Shown one piece after another: positions 1 through 10,219 of a stretch of 64,000 nt of DNA. Every line of letters starts with the position of its first letter. The first letter of the stretch is position 1. This DNA is from CAMLOF01 sp041913045 (lineage in GTDB: Bacteria; Pseudomonadota; Gammaproteobacteria; Burkholderiales; Burkholderiaceae_C): contig JAYSGB010000020.1 in assembly GCA_041913045.1 (NCBI GenBank), positions 1 through 64,000 on the forward strand, in the 5' to 3' direction. The position numbers and the translations under genes are program-made. The notes below the pieces were generated by a model. It did no database searches. It worked only from the letters and a program-made list of their open reading frames with translations, and was not told the DNA's origin.

Positions 1-1222
<1,222 letters not shown>

Positions 1223-1223
1223 G

Positions 1224-2390
1224 TTATTTCGCCTCCATCATCTTGATGAAACGGTCGAACAGGTAGGCGATGTCGTGCGGGCCAGGCGACGCTTCGGGGT
1301 GCCCCTGGAAGCAGAAGGCAGGCTTGTCGGTGCGTGCCAAGCCTTGCAGGGTGCCGTCAAACAGGCTCACGTGCGTGGCACGCATGTTGGCAGGTAGCGT
1401 CTTCTCATCCACTGCAAAGCCGTGGTTCTGGCTGGTGATGCTCACGCGGCCGTTGTCCAGGTCTTTGACGGGGTGGTTGGCGCCATGGTGGCCGAACTTC
1501 ATCTTGAAGGTCTTGGCACCGCTGGCCAAGGCCATGATCTGGTGGCCCAGGCAGATGCCGAAGGTGGGGATACCGGTCTCGATGAGTTCGCGCGCTGCGG
1601 CGATGGCATAGTCGCAGGGCTCCGGGTCGCCAGGGCCGTTGGACAGGAAGATGCCGTCAGGCTGGTGCTTCAACACTTCGGCAGCAGGGGTCTGCGCGGG
1701 CACCACAGTGACCTTGCAGCCGCGCTCGGCCAGCATGCGAAGGATGTTCTTCTTGACACCGAAGTCATAGGCCACCACGTGGAAACGCGGTGCGGTCTGC
1801 TCGCCGTAGCCGGGGGTGCCGTCTTCGCGGGCCAGCTGCCATTCGCTCTGGGTCCAGACGTAAGGCTGCTGGGTGCTGACCACCTTGGCCAGGTCTTGCC
1901 CGGCCATGCTGGGCGCGGACTGTGCGGCTGCGATGGCTTTCTGCACCACTGCGTCGGTCACGGCCTCACCCAGGGCCAGGCCCACGATGGCACCGTTCTG
2001 TGCCCCCTTGGAGCGCAGGATGCGGGTGAGCTTGCGTGTGTCGATACCGGCAATGGCCACGGTGCCTTCGCGCTGGAGGTATTCGCTCAGGGTGGCTGAC
2101 TGGCGGAAGTTGGAGGCCAGCAGGGGCAGGTCTTTGATGATCAATCCGGCAGCGTGAACGCGGTTCGCTTCCACGTCTTCCTCGTTGACTCCATAGTTGC
2201 CAATGTGCGGATACGTGAGGGTCACGATCTGCTGGCAATAGCTGGGGTCGGTGAGGATTTCCTGGTAGCCGGTGATAGCGGTGTTGAAAACCACCTCGCC
2301 TACGGTCTGGCCCGTGGCGCCGATGGAAACACCTGTAAAGACCGTGCCGTCTGCGAGAGCGAGGATGGCTTTTGCGGGGACGGGAAACAC
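1224..2390 (-). CDS. carA: Carbamoyl-phosphate synthase small (glutaminase) subunit
   Basis: Hydrolyses glutamine and feeds ammonia to CarB. The N-terminal CarA domain (ILALADGTVFTGVSIGATG) is followed by a class I glutamine amidotransferase domain with the nucleophile Cys280 in FGICLGHQ and His364/Glu366 in GHPEASPGPHD. I chose the GTG at 2390 because a GGAG Shine-Dalgarno sits six bases upstream; a further in-frame GTG at 2414 would add eight residues without a clear ribosome site. The length (388 residues) suits the family. It is followed by carB after one base. A TATAAT hexamer about 110 bases upstream could start the operon. Confidence 0.96.
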   Translation of the reverse strand: MFPVPAKAILALADGTVFTGVSIGATGQTVGEVVFNTAITGYQEILTDPSYCQQIVTLTYPHIGNYGVNEEDVEANRVHAAGLIIKDLPLLASNFRQSATLSEYLQREGTVAIAGIDTRKLTRILRSKGAQNGAIVGLALGEAVTDAVVQKAIAAAQSAPSMAGQDLAKVVSTQQPYVWTQSEWQLAREDGTPGYGEQTAPRFHVVAYDFGVKKNILRMLAERGCKVTVVPAQTPAAEVLKHQPDGIFLSNGPGDPEPCDYAIAAARELIETGIPTFGICLGHQIMALASGAKTFKMKFGHHGANHPVKDLDNGRVSITSQNHGFAVDEKTLPANMRATHVSLFDGTLQGLARTDKPAFCFQGHPEASPGPHDIAYLFDRFIKMMEAK

Positions 2391-2498
2391 GGGACTCTCC
2401 AGTTTTGGACGCACCTGCCCCGGTTCAAAATGCGCGAGGATTTCGTGGGAAAGCAGCGGTGGCTGCTGCAGATGCGTGCGGTTAGGGTAAACCTTGGA

Positions 2499-2504
2499 AT
2501 TATA
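2499..2504 (-). promoter_or_regulatory. Candidate -10 box for carAB
   Basis: A perfect TATAAT reads on the minus strand just after the stop of the upstream methyltransferase gene and about 110 bases before the carA start. No convincing -35 hexamer at 16-18 bases was found, so this is a candidate only. Confidence 0.45.
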
Positions 2505-2510
2505 ACCCGA

Positions 2511-3278
2511 TCAACCCGCCTGCACCGCACTGGCGTGCAAGCAGATGGCAGCAGCAGCAGCCACGTTGAGCGACTCCTCGCCGCCGGGCTGGGCAATACG
2601 CACCGTCTGCCTGGCCCTGGCCATCAGGGCCTCGCTCACGCCCTGCCCCTCGTGCCCCATCAACCAGGCACATGGCCAAGGCAGCCGCGCCTGGTGCAAC
2701 CAGTCGCCCTGGTGCGAGCTGGTAGCCAGCAAAGGCACGTTCAGGGCGCTCAGGTCATCGGCGGAGTAGCCTTCGACCAGGTGCAAGCCGAAATGCGCAC
2801 CCATGCCCGCACGCAGCACCTTGGGCGCCCAAAGCGCAGCAGTGCCCTTGAGCGCCACAATCTGACGAAATCCGAACGCGGCCGCGCTCCGCAGAATGGA
2901 GCCAACGTTGCCCGGATCCTGCAGCCGGTCCAGAACCACCGTAGGCGCGTCCGGTTGCAAATGCTTATCAACAGGCAGGTCCAGCACAAACGCCATGCTG
3001 GCGGGCGACTCCAAGCCGCTGATGTGACGCATGAGATCGGCTGTCAACAACACAGCGCGGGCACCGTCGGGCAAACCCCAGGCGCGCGCAGCAGGCATCT
3101 GCTCGGGCGTACAAACCACCATGGCGGGCACGCCACGCCTGGCCAGCAGCGCACGGCAGAGGTGGTCACCTTCCAGCCAGACCTGCCCCTGCTTGCGGTA
3201 GGCAGCCGGGTCCTGCGCCAACTGCCGCAATCGCTTGACCAAAGGATTCTCGCGCGAGGTAATGACGTTGTCGCTCAT
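2511..3278 (-). CDS. TrmH/SpoU-family RNA 2'-O-methyltransferase
   Basis: A SPOUT-fold, SAM-dependent methyltransferase acting on rRNA or tRNA ribose. The N-terminal substrate-binding region begins MSDNVITSRENPLVKRLRQL; the SpoU domain shows the family motifs VVLDRLQDPGNVGSILRSAA, an LMGHEGQG-like block and a C-terminal IAQPGGEESLNVAAAAAI (motif 3). The ATG at 3278 overlaps the rnhB stop as ATGA, so the genes are coupled. A longer frame opens further upstream but would run deep into rnhB. The exact target RNA cannot be told from sequence; an RlmB-like or 23S rRNA role is an inference. 255 residues. Confidence 0.88.
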   Translation of the reverse strand: MSDNVITSRENPLVKRLRQLAQDPAAYRKQGQVWLEGDHLCRALLARRGVPAMVVCTPEQMPAARAWGLPDGARAVLLTADLMRHISGLESPASMAFVLDLPVDKHLQPDAPTVVLDRLQDPGNVGSILRSAAAFGFRQIVALKGTAALWAPKVLRAGMGAHFGLHLVEGYSADDLSALNVPLLATSSHQGDWLHQARLPWPCAWLMGHEGQGVSEALMARARQTVRIAQPGGEESLNVAAAAAICLHASAVQAG

Positions 3279-3928
3279 GCGCCCTGCTCTTCCTTGGTCA
3301 ATGTGCCCACCACCACGCCAGCCTCCGCCACGGGTGCGAAACTGCGGCGGTGTTCCGGGCACGGCCCGTGCGCCCGCAGGGCCTGCAAGTGCAACTCTGT
3401 TCCGTAGCCCTTGTGTTTGTCAAAGCCGTATTGAGGGTAGGCTTGGTGCAATTCGGCCAGCCCCCTGTCACGCGTGACTTTAGCCACGATGGATGCCGCC
3501 GAAATCGCCTGGACCTTGGCGTCCCCCTTGACGATGGCCTCGGCCCGGATGTTGAGCACAGGTAAGCGGTTACCGTCAACCAACACCAGCGTGGGCTTCA
3601 GGCGCAGGCCCGCCACCGCACGCTGCATCGCAAGCATCGTGGCCTGAAGGATATTCAACCGGTCGATTTCTTCCACTGAAGCCTCGGCCACGCAGCAGCA
3701 CAGGGCCTTGGCCCGGATTTCGTCGTAAAGCTTTTCACGCCTTGCGGCAGTGAGCTTCTTGGAATCTGCCAGGCCCGCGATGGGGCGCTGCTCATCCAGG
3801 ATGACGGCTGCAGCCACAACAGGCCCAGCCAGCGGCCCGCGCCCAGCTTCGTCCACCCCGGCCACCAGACCAGGGACGTCCCAGCAGAGGGAAGCCTGTT
3901 CAGCGTGCAAGAAGTTCCTCGATCGCAT
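3275..3928 (-). CDS. rnhB: Ribonuclease HII
   Basis: Removes ribonucleotides from DNA and RNA primers from RNA-DNA hybrids. The metal-binding acidic residues are in GVDEAGRGPLAGPV, LVDGNRLP and the downstream KGDAKVQAISAASIVAKVTRD block, all characteristic of type 2 RNase H. The frame is open further upstream, but that part is a shadow of lpxB. The likely start is the ATG at 3928 (217 residues, 29-base overlap with lpxB) or the TTG at 3908-3910. It is embedded in the lpxA-lpxB-rnhB order common in proteobacteria and overlaps the next gene by four bases. Confidence 0.93.
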   Translation of the reverse strand: MRSRNFLHAEQASLCWDVPGLVAGVDEAGRGPLAGPVVAAAVILDEQRPIAGLADSKKLTAARREKLYDEIRAKALCCCVAEASVEEIDRLNILQATMLAMQRAVAGLRLKPTLVLVDGNRLPVLNIRAEAIVKGDAKVQAISAASIVAKVTRDRGLAELHQAYPQYGFDKHKGYGTELHLQALRAHGPCPEHRRSFAPVAEAGVVVGTLTKEEQGA

Positions 3929-5069
3929 CGGCGGCCAATGTGGGGGTGTCGCGCAGCAGGCTGCGGTGCATGTCGGCAAAACGTTGCTCCAACGCCGCGA
4001 CGCGCTGGCGACCAGCCTCTGAAGTGTCAAGCCATGCCAGAGTAGCATCGGCCATGGCCGCAGGCGTGGCACGCTCTTGCAACAGCTCAGGCACCAGGAA
4101 TTCACCGGCCAGGATGTTCGGCAGGCCTACCCAGGGCTGCAGCATCTTGCGCTGGGTCAATTTCCACGACAGCCAGCTCATGTGATAGGCGATCACCATG
4201 GGCCGCTTGAACAGTGCGGCCTCCAGCGTGGCCGTGCCGCTGGCGATCAAGGTGACGTCGCACGCAGCCAGTACGGCATGCGACTGTCCTTTGGTGACCT
4301 GTACCACTCCTGCCATACCTGCGCGCTCGACGATCTGCTCAATGAGACTCTGCAACGAAGGTACGGCAGGCAACACCAGGCGTACGCCAGGCCGAGCCTT
4401 GCGCATCAGATCGGCCGCAGCCAGGAAACGGGGCAACAGATGTTCGATTTCTGCCCGCCGGCTGCCCGGCAGCAACGCTACCACTTCCGCATCAGTCGGC
4501 AGACCAAGCGCAGCCCTTGCGCCTGCGCGGTCAGGCTCCACCGGCACCACCTGAGCCAACGGGTGCCCCACATAAGTAGCGCGGATGCCATGCCGCTGCA
4601 ACAACGCCGGTTCAAAGGGAAAGATGCAAAGTACCAGATCGACACAACGGCGGATTTTCTCCACACGCTCAGGGCGCCACGCCCATACAGCTGGCGCGAC
4701 AAAATGCACGGTAGGCACGCCCGCAGCCCTCAGGTTGCCTTCCAGATCGAGGTTGAAGTCGGGTGCATCCACACCAATGAACACGCGAGGCGGCGCATTC
4801 AGCAGGCGGTCCTGCAACTGACGGCGGATGCCCACGATCTCGCGGTAGTGTCTCAACACCTCCACGTAGCCACGCACTGAAAGCTTCTCGCTCGGCCACC
4901 AGGCGTCAAAGCCTTGCGCCTGCATGTGCGGCCCGCCAATACCCGCAGACGACCAGTCTGGCCAACGGGCCTTCAGGCCGCGCAGCAACTGGGCAGCCAG
5001 CAGGTCGCCCGAAGCCTCGCCCGCGACCATCGCGACTTGGGTAGCCGCACCGGACTGCTCAGAAACCAT
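3900..5069 (-). CDS. lpxB: Lipid-A-disaccharide synthase
   Basis: Glycosyltransferase family 19 enzyme that joins UDP-diacylglucosamine and lipid X to form the lipid A disaccharide at the inner face of the cytoplasmic membrane. 389 residues, against 382 in E. coli. The start VAMVAGEASGDLLAAQLL and the blocks VFIGVDAPDFNLDLE, VHFVAPAVWAWRPERV and CIFPFEPALLQRHG are LpxB signatures. The start codon shares one base with the lpxA stop (TAATG), so translation is likely coupled to lpxA. The 3' end overlaps rnhB. Confidence 0.97.
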   Translation of the reverse strand: MVSEQSGAATQVAMVAGEASGDLLAAQLLRGLKARWPDWSSAGIGGPHMQAQGFDAWWPSEKLSVRGYVEVLRHYREIVGIRRQLQDRLLNAPPRVFIGVDAPDFNLDLEGNLRAAGVPTVHFVAPAVWAWRPERVEKIRRCVDLVLCIFPFEPALLQRHGIRATYVGHPLAQVVPVEPDRAGARAALGLPTDAEVVALLPGSRRAEIEHLLPRFLAAADLMRKARPGVRLVLPAVPSLQSLIEQIVERAGMAGVVQVTKGQSHAVLAACDVTLIASGTATLEAALFKRPMVIAYHMSWLSWKLTQRKMLQPWVGLPNILAGEFLVPELLQERATPAAMADATLAWLDTSEAGRQRVAALEQRFADMHRSLLRDTPTLAADAIEELLAR

Positions 5070-5863
5070 TAGCGCACGATCCCGCGCTGGGTGGTGACGC
5101 CTTGCAGGAAAGTACGCATCATGCCGATATCGCCCACCGCTTCGGGGAACTGATCGGGCATGGCGGCCATGCGCTCTTGCGCCTTTTCCAGCGTGAGGTT
5201 GTCTCGGTAAAGCGCCTTGTGCATGGCCTTGATGGCCGAAATTCGCTGGGCCGAAAAGCCCCGGCGGCGCAAGCCCTCAAAGTTCATGGAGCGCCCGGCA
5301 GCAGGCTGCCCCTGCGCCATCACGAAGGGCGGCACATCGGCGAACAGCAGCGAACACATCGCCGTCATGGCGTGCGCGCCAATGCGCACAAACTGGTGCA
5401 CCACCGTGAACCCGCCCAGGATGACCCAATCCCCCACCTCCACGTGCCCCGCCAGCTGTGCGTTATTCGCAAAGATGGTGTTGTTGCCCACGATGCAATC
5501 GTGAGCCAGATGGGTGTAAGCCATCATCCAGTTGTCGTTGCCCAGGCGCGTCACGCCCCCGCCCTGCACCGTGCCGATGTGGTACGTGCTGTATTCTCGG
5601 ATGGTGTTGCGGTCGCCGATGATCAACTCGCACGGCTCGCCCGCGTACTTCTTGTCCTGGTTGTCCGAACCCAGCGACACGAACTGGTAGACGCGGTTGT
5701 CGCGACCGATGGTGGTGTGCCCCTCAATCACGCAATGAGGGCCGATGCGCGTGCCCGCCCCCACCTTCACATGGGGGCCGACCACCGTGTAGGGGCCAAT
5801 GCTGACGCCGCTGTCAAGCTCGGCCTTCGGGTCCACCAACGCGGTGGGATGGATGTCCGTCAT
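5069..5863 (-). CDS. lpxA: UDP-N-acetylglucosamine O-acyltransferase
   Basis: First step of lipid A synthesis: transfers a 3-hydroxyacyl chain from ACP to UDP-GlcNAc. 264 residues, close to the 262 of E. coli. The first two thirds is a left-handed beta-helix of hexapeptide repeats (IGPYTVVGPHVKVGAGTRIG and many more); the catalytic-His region is YTHLAHDCIVGNN, and the C-terminal helical part includes GFSAQRISAIKAMHKALYR. It sits between fabZ and lpxB in the conserved lpxD-fabZ-lpxA-lpxB cluster, 16 bases downstream of fabZ. Confidence 0.97.
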   Translation of the reverse strand: MTDIHPTALVDPKAELDSGVSIGPYTVVGPHVKVGAGTRIGPHCVIEGHTTIGRDNRVYQFVSLGSDNQDKKYAGEPCELIIGDRNTIREYSTYHIGTVQGGGVTRLGNDNWMMAYTHLAHDCIVGNNTIFANNAQLAGHVEVGDWVILGGFTVVHQFVRIGAHAMTAMCSLLFADVPPFVMAQGQPAAGRSMNFEGLRRRGFSAQRISAIKAMHKALYRDNLTLEKAQERMAAMPDQFPEAVGDIGMMRTFLQGVTTQRGIVR

Positions 5864-5879
5864 GCGGCGACTCCTGCAC

Positions 5880-6320
5880 TCAGGCGATGGTGCGCATGGT
5901 ACACATCAGCTCGGCTTCGCAAGCCACTTCGTCACCAACACGGGTCACGCCCTTGAACTTGAAGATGCCAGCCTTCATGCGCTCCAGCGTCACGTCCATC
6001 ACCAACTGGTCACCGGGCTCCACAGGGCGCTTGAAGCGCGCGCCATCAATGCCTGCGAAGTAATAGACGGTCTTGTCGTCGGGCGTGACGCCCAAGGTGT
6101 CGAACGCCAGCAGGGCTGCCGTCTGTGCCATGGCTTCGAGCATCAGCACACCCGGAAACACCGGACGGTGCGGAAAGTGCCCAGTGAACTGCGGCTCGTT
6201 CATGCTCACGTTCTTCAGCGCCTTGATGGACTTGCCTTTTTCGACCTCCAGCACCCGATCCACCAGCAGGAAGGGGTAACGGTGAGGCAGTTGTTTGAGA
6301 ATCTGGTGAATGTCCATCAT
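5880..6320 (-). CDS. fabZ: 3-hydroxyacyl-[ACP] dehydratase
   Basis: Dehydrates 3-hydroxyacyl-ACP in type II fatty acid synthesis and competes with LpxA for its hydroxyacyl substrate. A hot-dog fold protein of 146 residues; the catalytic His is in LPHRYPFLLVDRV and the catalytic Glu in FPGVLMLEAMAQ. Two ATG codons in tandem (6320 and 6317) overlap the lpxD stop, as ATGATG with the TGA shared, so either start is coupled to lpxD. The open frame continues upstream through lpxD but that part has no matching domain. Confidence 0.96.
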   Translation of the reverse strand: MMDIHQILKQLPHRYPFLLVDRVLEVEKGKSIKALKNVSMNEPQFTGHFPHRPVFPGVLMLEAMAQTAALLAFDTLGVTPDDKTVYYFAGIDGARFKRPVEPGDQLVMDVTLERMKAGIFKFKGVTRVGDEVACEAELMCTMRTIA

Positions 6321-7348
6321 GATCTGTTTTCCAAAGCTTTGATGCGTTGACGCAGGGTATGCAACTGGCGCAGCGTCGCCGCGTTCTTTTCCCACTGCGA
6401 ATTGTCGTCTATCGGGAACACACCGCTGTACTGGCCCGGCTGGTGAATGGATCGCATGACCACCGATGCAGCTGAAATATGCACGTGATCGGCCAGGCTG
6501 AGGTGACCCAGCACTACCGCGCCGCCGCCTATGGTGCAGTGCGCGCCAATGCGCGCGCTGCCCGCCACGCCCACGCAACCTGCCATGGCGGTATGCCGCC
6601 CCACGTGCACGTTGTGACCGATCTGGATGAGATTGTCGAGTTTGACACCGTCTTCGAGCACCGTGTCGTCCAGCGCGCCACGGTCGATGCAGCAGTTCGC
6701 ACCGATCTCCACGTTGTTGCCGATGCGTACTGCACCCAGTTGCTCGATCTTGATCCACTCGCCTTGGTGCGGAGCGAAGCCGAAACCATCGGCACCGATG
6801 ACCACGCCAGCGTGGACGATGCAGCGCTCACCGATTGAACAATCCCGTCCGACAACGACGCCCGGCGCCAGCCGGGTATCGGCACCAATACGGGCACGGT
6901 GTTCCAGCACAGCGTGGGCGCCGATGCGCGCACCCCTGCCCACCACCACACCGGCCTCGATCACGGCGAAGGGTCCGACATCCACGCCGGCCTCCAGATG
7001 CGCCCCCGGATCAACGTGGGCAGTCGGATGCACGGCTGGTGCAGCACGCCCTTCCTGTGAATCACGCTGCACGCGCCACCACTGGGTCAGGCGCGCGAAA
7101 TACAGATAAGGGTCGGGCGTTTCAATGCAGGCCCCCCTCAAGATGGCTTGCTGCACCAGCGCCGGGGGAACGATCAGCGCGCCCGCTCGGGTCTCAGCAA
7201 TCCTGGAGGCGTAGCGGGCCTGCGCCACAAACGACAGCGCATTTGGCTCGGCCGTTTCCAGCGGAGCCAGCCGGGCCACAGCCATGCTCCCCTCACCATG
7301 CAAAACGCCGCCCAAGGCGGCGTGGATATCACTCAGCGTGATGGTCAC
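6317..7348 (-). CDS. lpxD: UDP-3-O-(3-hydroxyacyl)glucosamine N-acyltransferase
   Basis: Third step of lipid A synthesis: adds the N-linked hydroxyacyl chain. 343 residues (341 in E. coli). An N-terminal uridine-binding domain (NALSFVAQARYA) precedes hexapeptide repeats; the catalytic His lies in IGHNVHVGRHTAMAGCVGVAG. It starts with GTG at 7348, preceded by a GGGAC-like ribosome site. It follows skp by 16 bases and overlaps fabZ. Confidence 0.96.
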   Translation of the reverse strand: MTITLSDIHAALGGVLHGEGSMAVARLAPLETAEPNALSFVAQARYASRIAETRAGALIVPPALVQQAILRGACIETPDPYLYFARLTQWWRVQRDSQEGRAAPAVHPTAHVDPGAHLEAGVDVGPFAVIEAGVVVGRGARIGAHAVLEHRARIGADTRLAPGVVVGRDCSIGERCIVHAGVVIGADGFGFAPHQGEWIKIEQLGAVRIGNNVEIGANCCIDRGALDDTVLEDGVKLDNLIQIGHNVHVGRHTAMAGCVGVAGSARIGAHCTIGGGAVVLGHLSLADHVHISAASVVMRSIHQPGQYSGVFPIDDNSQWEKNAATLRQLHTLRQRIKALENRS

Positions 7349-7364
7349 GAAACGGTCCCGGCCA

Positions 7365-7886
7365 TCACTTGGCGGCGTTGTTCAGGCCGCTGAGCACCTT
7401 GTCGGTGATGTCGTGCTTGGGGTTGATGTAGACCGCCTCCTGGATGATCAGGTCGTATTTCTCGGCCTCGGCCACCTGACGGATCACGCGGTTGGCGCGC
7501 TCCAGCACTTGTTGCAATTCTTCGTTCTTGCGCAGGTTCAGGTCCTCCTGAAACTCTCGGCTCTTGCGCTGGAACTCACGGTCCATGTCCACCAGTTGGC
7601 GCTGGCGGGTGGTGCGCTGGTTCTCCGACAGGGTGGGAGACTCCTTCTCCAGCTTGTCCGAAGCCGCCTTGAGCTGGCCGCGCAAGGTCTCCACCTCGCG
7701 CTCACGGCGGGAGAACTCCTGCTCCAGCTTGGTCTGCGCAGCCTTGGCGGCAGAAGACTCGCGGAAGATGCGGTCGGTGTTGACGAAACCGATCTTGAAA
7801 TCCTGTGCAGCCGAAGCCAGGGTAGCGCAACCAAATGCCACAGCTACAAGAGCCTGGCGGAAAAACATACGTTGAATCGATTTCAT
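7365..7886 (-). CDS. skp: Periplasmic chaperone Skp/OmpH
   Basis: Holds unfolded outer-membrane proteins in the periplasm and hands them to BamA. 173 residues. A signal peptide runs to ATLASA before AQDFKIGFVNTDRIF; the rest is dominated by charged heptads predicted as coiled coil (EQEFSRREREVETLRGQLKA), the tentacle arms of the jellyfish-shaped trimer. The ATG overlaps the bamA stop by one base (TGATG), and lpxD follows. The bamA-skp-lpxD order is conserved. Confidence 0.93.
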   Translation of the reverse strand: MKSIQRMFFRQALVAVAFGCATLASAAQDFKIGFVNTDRIFRESSAAKAAQTKLEQEFSRREREVETLRGQLKAASDKLEKESPTLSENQRTTRQRQLVDMDREFQRKSREFQEDLNLRKNEELQQVLERANRVIRQVAEAEKYDLIIQEAVYINPKHDITDKVLSGLNNAAK

Positions 7887-10207
7887 CAGAAAGAAGTCCC
7901 GATCTGGAATTGAATGCTCTGCGTCTTGTCGTTGTCGAACTTGCGCACCGGACGAGCGTACGCGATTCTAAGCGGGCCCACCGGCGAAATCCAACTGATA
8001 CCTATGCCGACCGACGCGCGCAGATCGCTGAGCTTGCTGGACTTGCTGTAGTCGTCGGACACGTTGCCCACGTCGAAGAAGCCGAACATGCGCAACGTAC
8101 GGTCGTTGCCCGCGCCGGGGAACGGCGCGATGACCTCGGTGTTCAAGAGAATCTTCTTGGAACCACCGATGTAGGAGAGGGTGCCGGTGGAGTCACCCAC
8201 CAGGGTGCTGCGCCCGCCCAGGGTGCCCGACTCGAAGCCGCGAACAGACCCCAAACCGCCACCGTAGAAGTTCTTGAACAACGGGAATGGCTTGCCACCC
8301 AGTCCCTTGCCCCACCCCAATTCGGCGTTAAACGCCAGCGTGAACTTCTTGTTCAGGGGAATGTACTGCTGGAACTGGTAGTTGGCCTTGGCGTAGCGTG
8401 TATCACCAGCCACGCCCAACTCGCCGTTCACACGCTGCAGGCGGCCTTGGGTGGGCACTAAGGCGCTGTCACGGCTGTCCCGTGCCCAGCCAACGGTCAG
8501 CGGAATCGATGTGGAGGATGGGCCGAAGGTGTTGCTATAACCCTTGTATGCTTCTGGCAGCAGATTACCTTCCTCGATGCGCGTCTGCTCCACACCAGCA
8601 CCGAAGTAGACGGTATCAATCTCGGTGAAAGGCACGCCGAAACGGATACTCACACCCGGGGTAACCAGCTTGTAGTCACCCTCCTGAGCAGTTGTCGGGC
8701 GCGTCGTGCGGTAGTAAACATCAAGGCTGCGCGAAATACCGTCCGCCGTGAAGTAGGGGTCGGTGGTGCTCAGTACGATCTGCTTGTTGAAGTCACTGGT
8801 GTTGACGTTCAAGCCCAGGTAGTTACCCGTGCCAAAAACGTTCTCCTGCTGGATACCAGCCATCAACGAAAGTTTGTCGGATTGCGAATAGCCAGCGCCC
8901 AAGGTCAAGTTGCCCGTGGGCTTCTCCGCCACCTTCACGACCAGATCCACCTGATCAGGCGCATCGGGCACGTCCACCGTGTCGACCGCAACCTCGGTGA
9001 AGAAGCCCAGTCGGTCAACCCGATCACGCGACAGGCGGATGCGATCGCTGTCGTACCACGAAGACTCCAACTGACGGAACTCGCGGCGAATCACTTCGTC
9101 ACGGGTGCGGTTGTTGCCTTCCACGTTGATCCGGCGAACATAGGCGCGGCGAGACGGTTGCGCACGCAGCACAAAGCCTACACGGGCATTGTCACGGTCA
9201 ATCTCGGGCACGGCCTCCACACGGGCAAACGCGTAACCAAAGCCGCCAAAGTAATCGGTAAAGGCCTTGGTGGTGTCCGCCACATCTTCGGCGTTATAGG
9301 CTTGACCGGGGCGGATCTTGATGAGCGATTTGAACTCATCTTCCTTGCCCAGATACTCGCCTTCGAGTTTCACGCCAGAGACGACGTAGCGTTGCCCCTC
9401 AGTGATGTTCACGGTAATCGACATATCGTCTTTGCCAGGCGCGATGGCCACCTGCGTCGAGTCGATGCGGAACTCCAGGAAGCCCCGGGCCAGGTAGTAA
9501 GAGCGCAAGGATTCCAGATCGGCGTTGAGCTTGGTACGGGAGTACTGGTCAGACTTCGTGTACCAGCTGAGCCAGCCGCCCGTGTCCAGGTCGAACAGAT
9601 CGCGCAGAGTAGATTCGCTGAAGGCCTGGTTGCCGACGATCCGGATTTCCTTGATCTTGGCAACGTCACCTTCAGCCACGCTGAAGTTGATGTTGACGCG
9701 GTTGCGCTCAATGGGCGTGACGGTTGTGGTCACCTGCGCTGCGTACATGCTGCGGCTCAGGTACTGGCGTTTGAGCTCCTGCTCAGCCCTGTCAGCCAGC
9801 GCCTTGTCAAAAGGACGGCCTTCAGTCAGGCCCACGTCACGCAAAGCCTTGCGCAGCACCTCGTTGTCGAACTCCTTCACGCCTGAGAAGCTGACGTCGG
9901 CTACCGACGGACGCTCCTCAACGATCACCACAAGCACGTCGCCGGAAACCTCAAGCCGCACATCGGAGAACAGCCCCAGGCCGAACAGCGCGCGAATCGC
10001 TGCGGAGCCCTTTTCGTCACTGTACGTGTCGCCCACGCGCACAGGCATGGACGCGAACACCGTGCCCGGCTCCACCCGCTGCAACCCTTCGACGCGAATG
10101 TCGCGTACGGTAAAGGGGTCAACGGCCCAGGCGGGCAAGGCTGTCAAAAGGGTGGATACCAGCGCGCCCCAGGCCACACCGAGCTTACGGTTGTTGGAAT
10201 GTTTCAT
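7886..10207 (-). CDS. bamA: Outer membrane protein assembly factor BamA
   Basis: Central barrel of the BAM complex that inserts beta-barrel proteins in the outer membrane. 773 residues. A signal peptide ends near LPAWA; five POTRA domains follow (beginning FTVRDIRVEGLQRVEPGTVF), then a C-terminal Omp85 barrel with VRGFESGTLG, the conserved VRGF lid motif, and a final Phe (FQIGTSF), the usual C-terminal signal of barrel proteins. It lies between rseP and skp with 12 bases to the rseP stop and a one-base overlap with skp. Confidence 0.97.
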   Translation of the reverse strand: MKHSNNRKLGVAWGALVSTLLTALPAWAVDPFTVRDIRVEGLQRVEPGTVFASMPVRVGDTYSDEKGSAAIRALFGLGLFSDVRLEVSGDVLVVIVEERPSVADVSFSGVKEFDNEVLRKALRDVGLTEGRPFDKALADRAEQELKRQYLSRSMYAAQVTTTVTPIERNRVNINFSVAEGDVAKIKEIRIVGNQAFSESTLRDLFDLDTGGWLSWYTKSDQYSRTKLNADLESLRSYYLARGFLEFRIDSTQVAIAPGKDDMSITVNITEGQRYVVSGVKLEGEYLGKEDEFKSLIKIRPGQAYNAEDVADTTKAFTDYFGGFGYAFARVEAVPEIDRDNARVGFVLRAQPSRRAYVRRINVEGNNRTRDEVIRREFRQLESSWYDSDRIRLSRDRVDRLGFFTEVAVDTVDVPDAPDQVDLVVKVAEKPTGNLTLGAGYSQSDKLSLMAGIQQENVFGTGNYLGLNVNTSDFNKQIVLSTTDPYFTADGISRSLDVYYRTTRPTTAQEGDYKLVTPGVSIRFGVPFTEIDTVYFGAGVEQTRIEEGNLLPEAYKGYSNTFGPSSTSIPLTVGWARDSRDSALVPTQGRLQRVNGELGVAGDTRYAKANYQFQQYIPLNKKFTLAFNAELGWGKGLGGKPFPLFKNFYGGGLGSVRGFESGTLGGRSTLVGDSTGTLSYIGGSKKILLNTEVIAPFPGAGNDRTLRMFGFFDVGNVSDDYSKSSKLSDLRASVGIGISWISPVGPLRIAYARPVRKFDNDKTQSIQFQIGTSF

Positions 10208-10219
10208 GGATACGGAAAT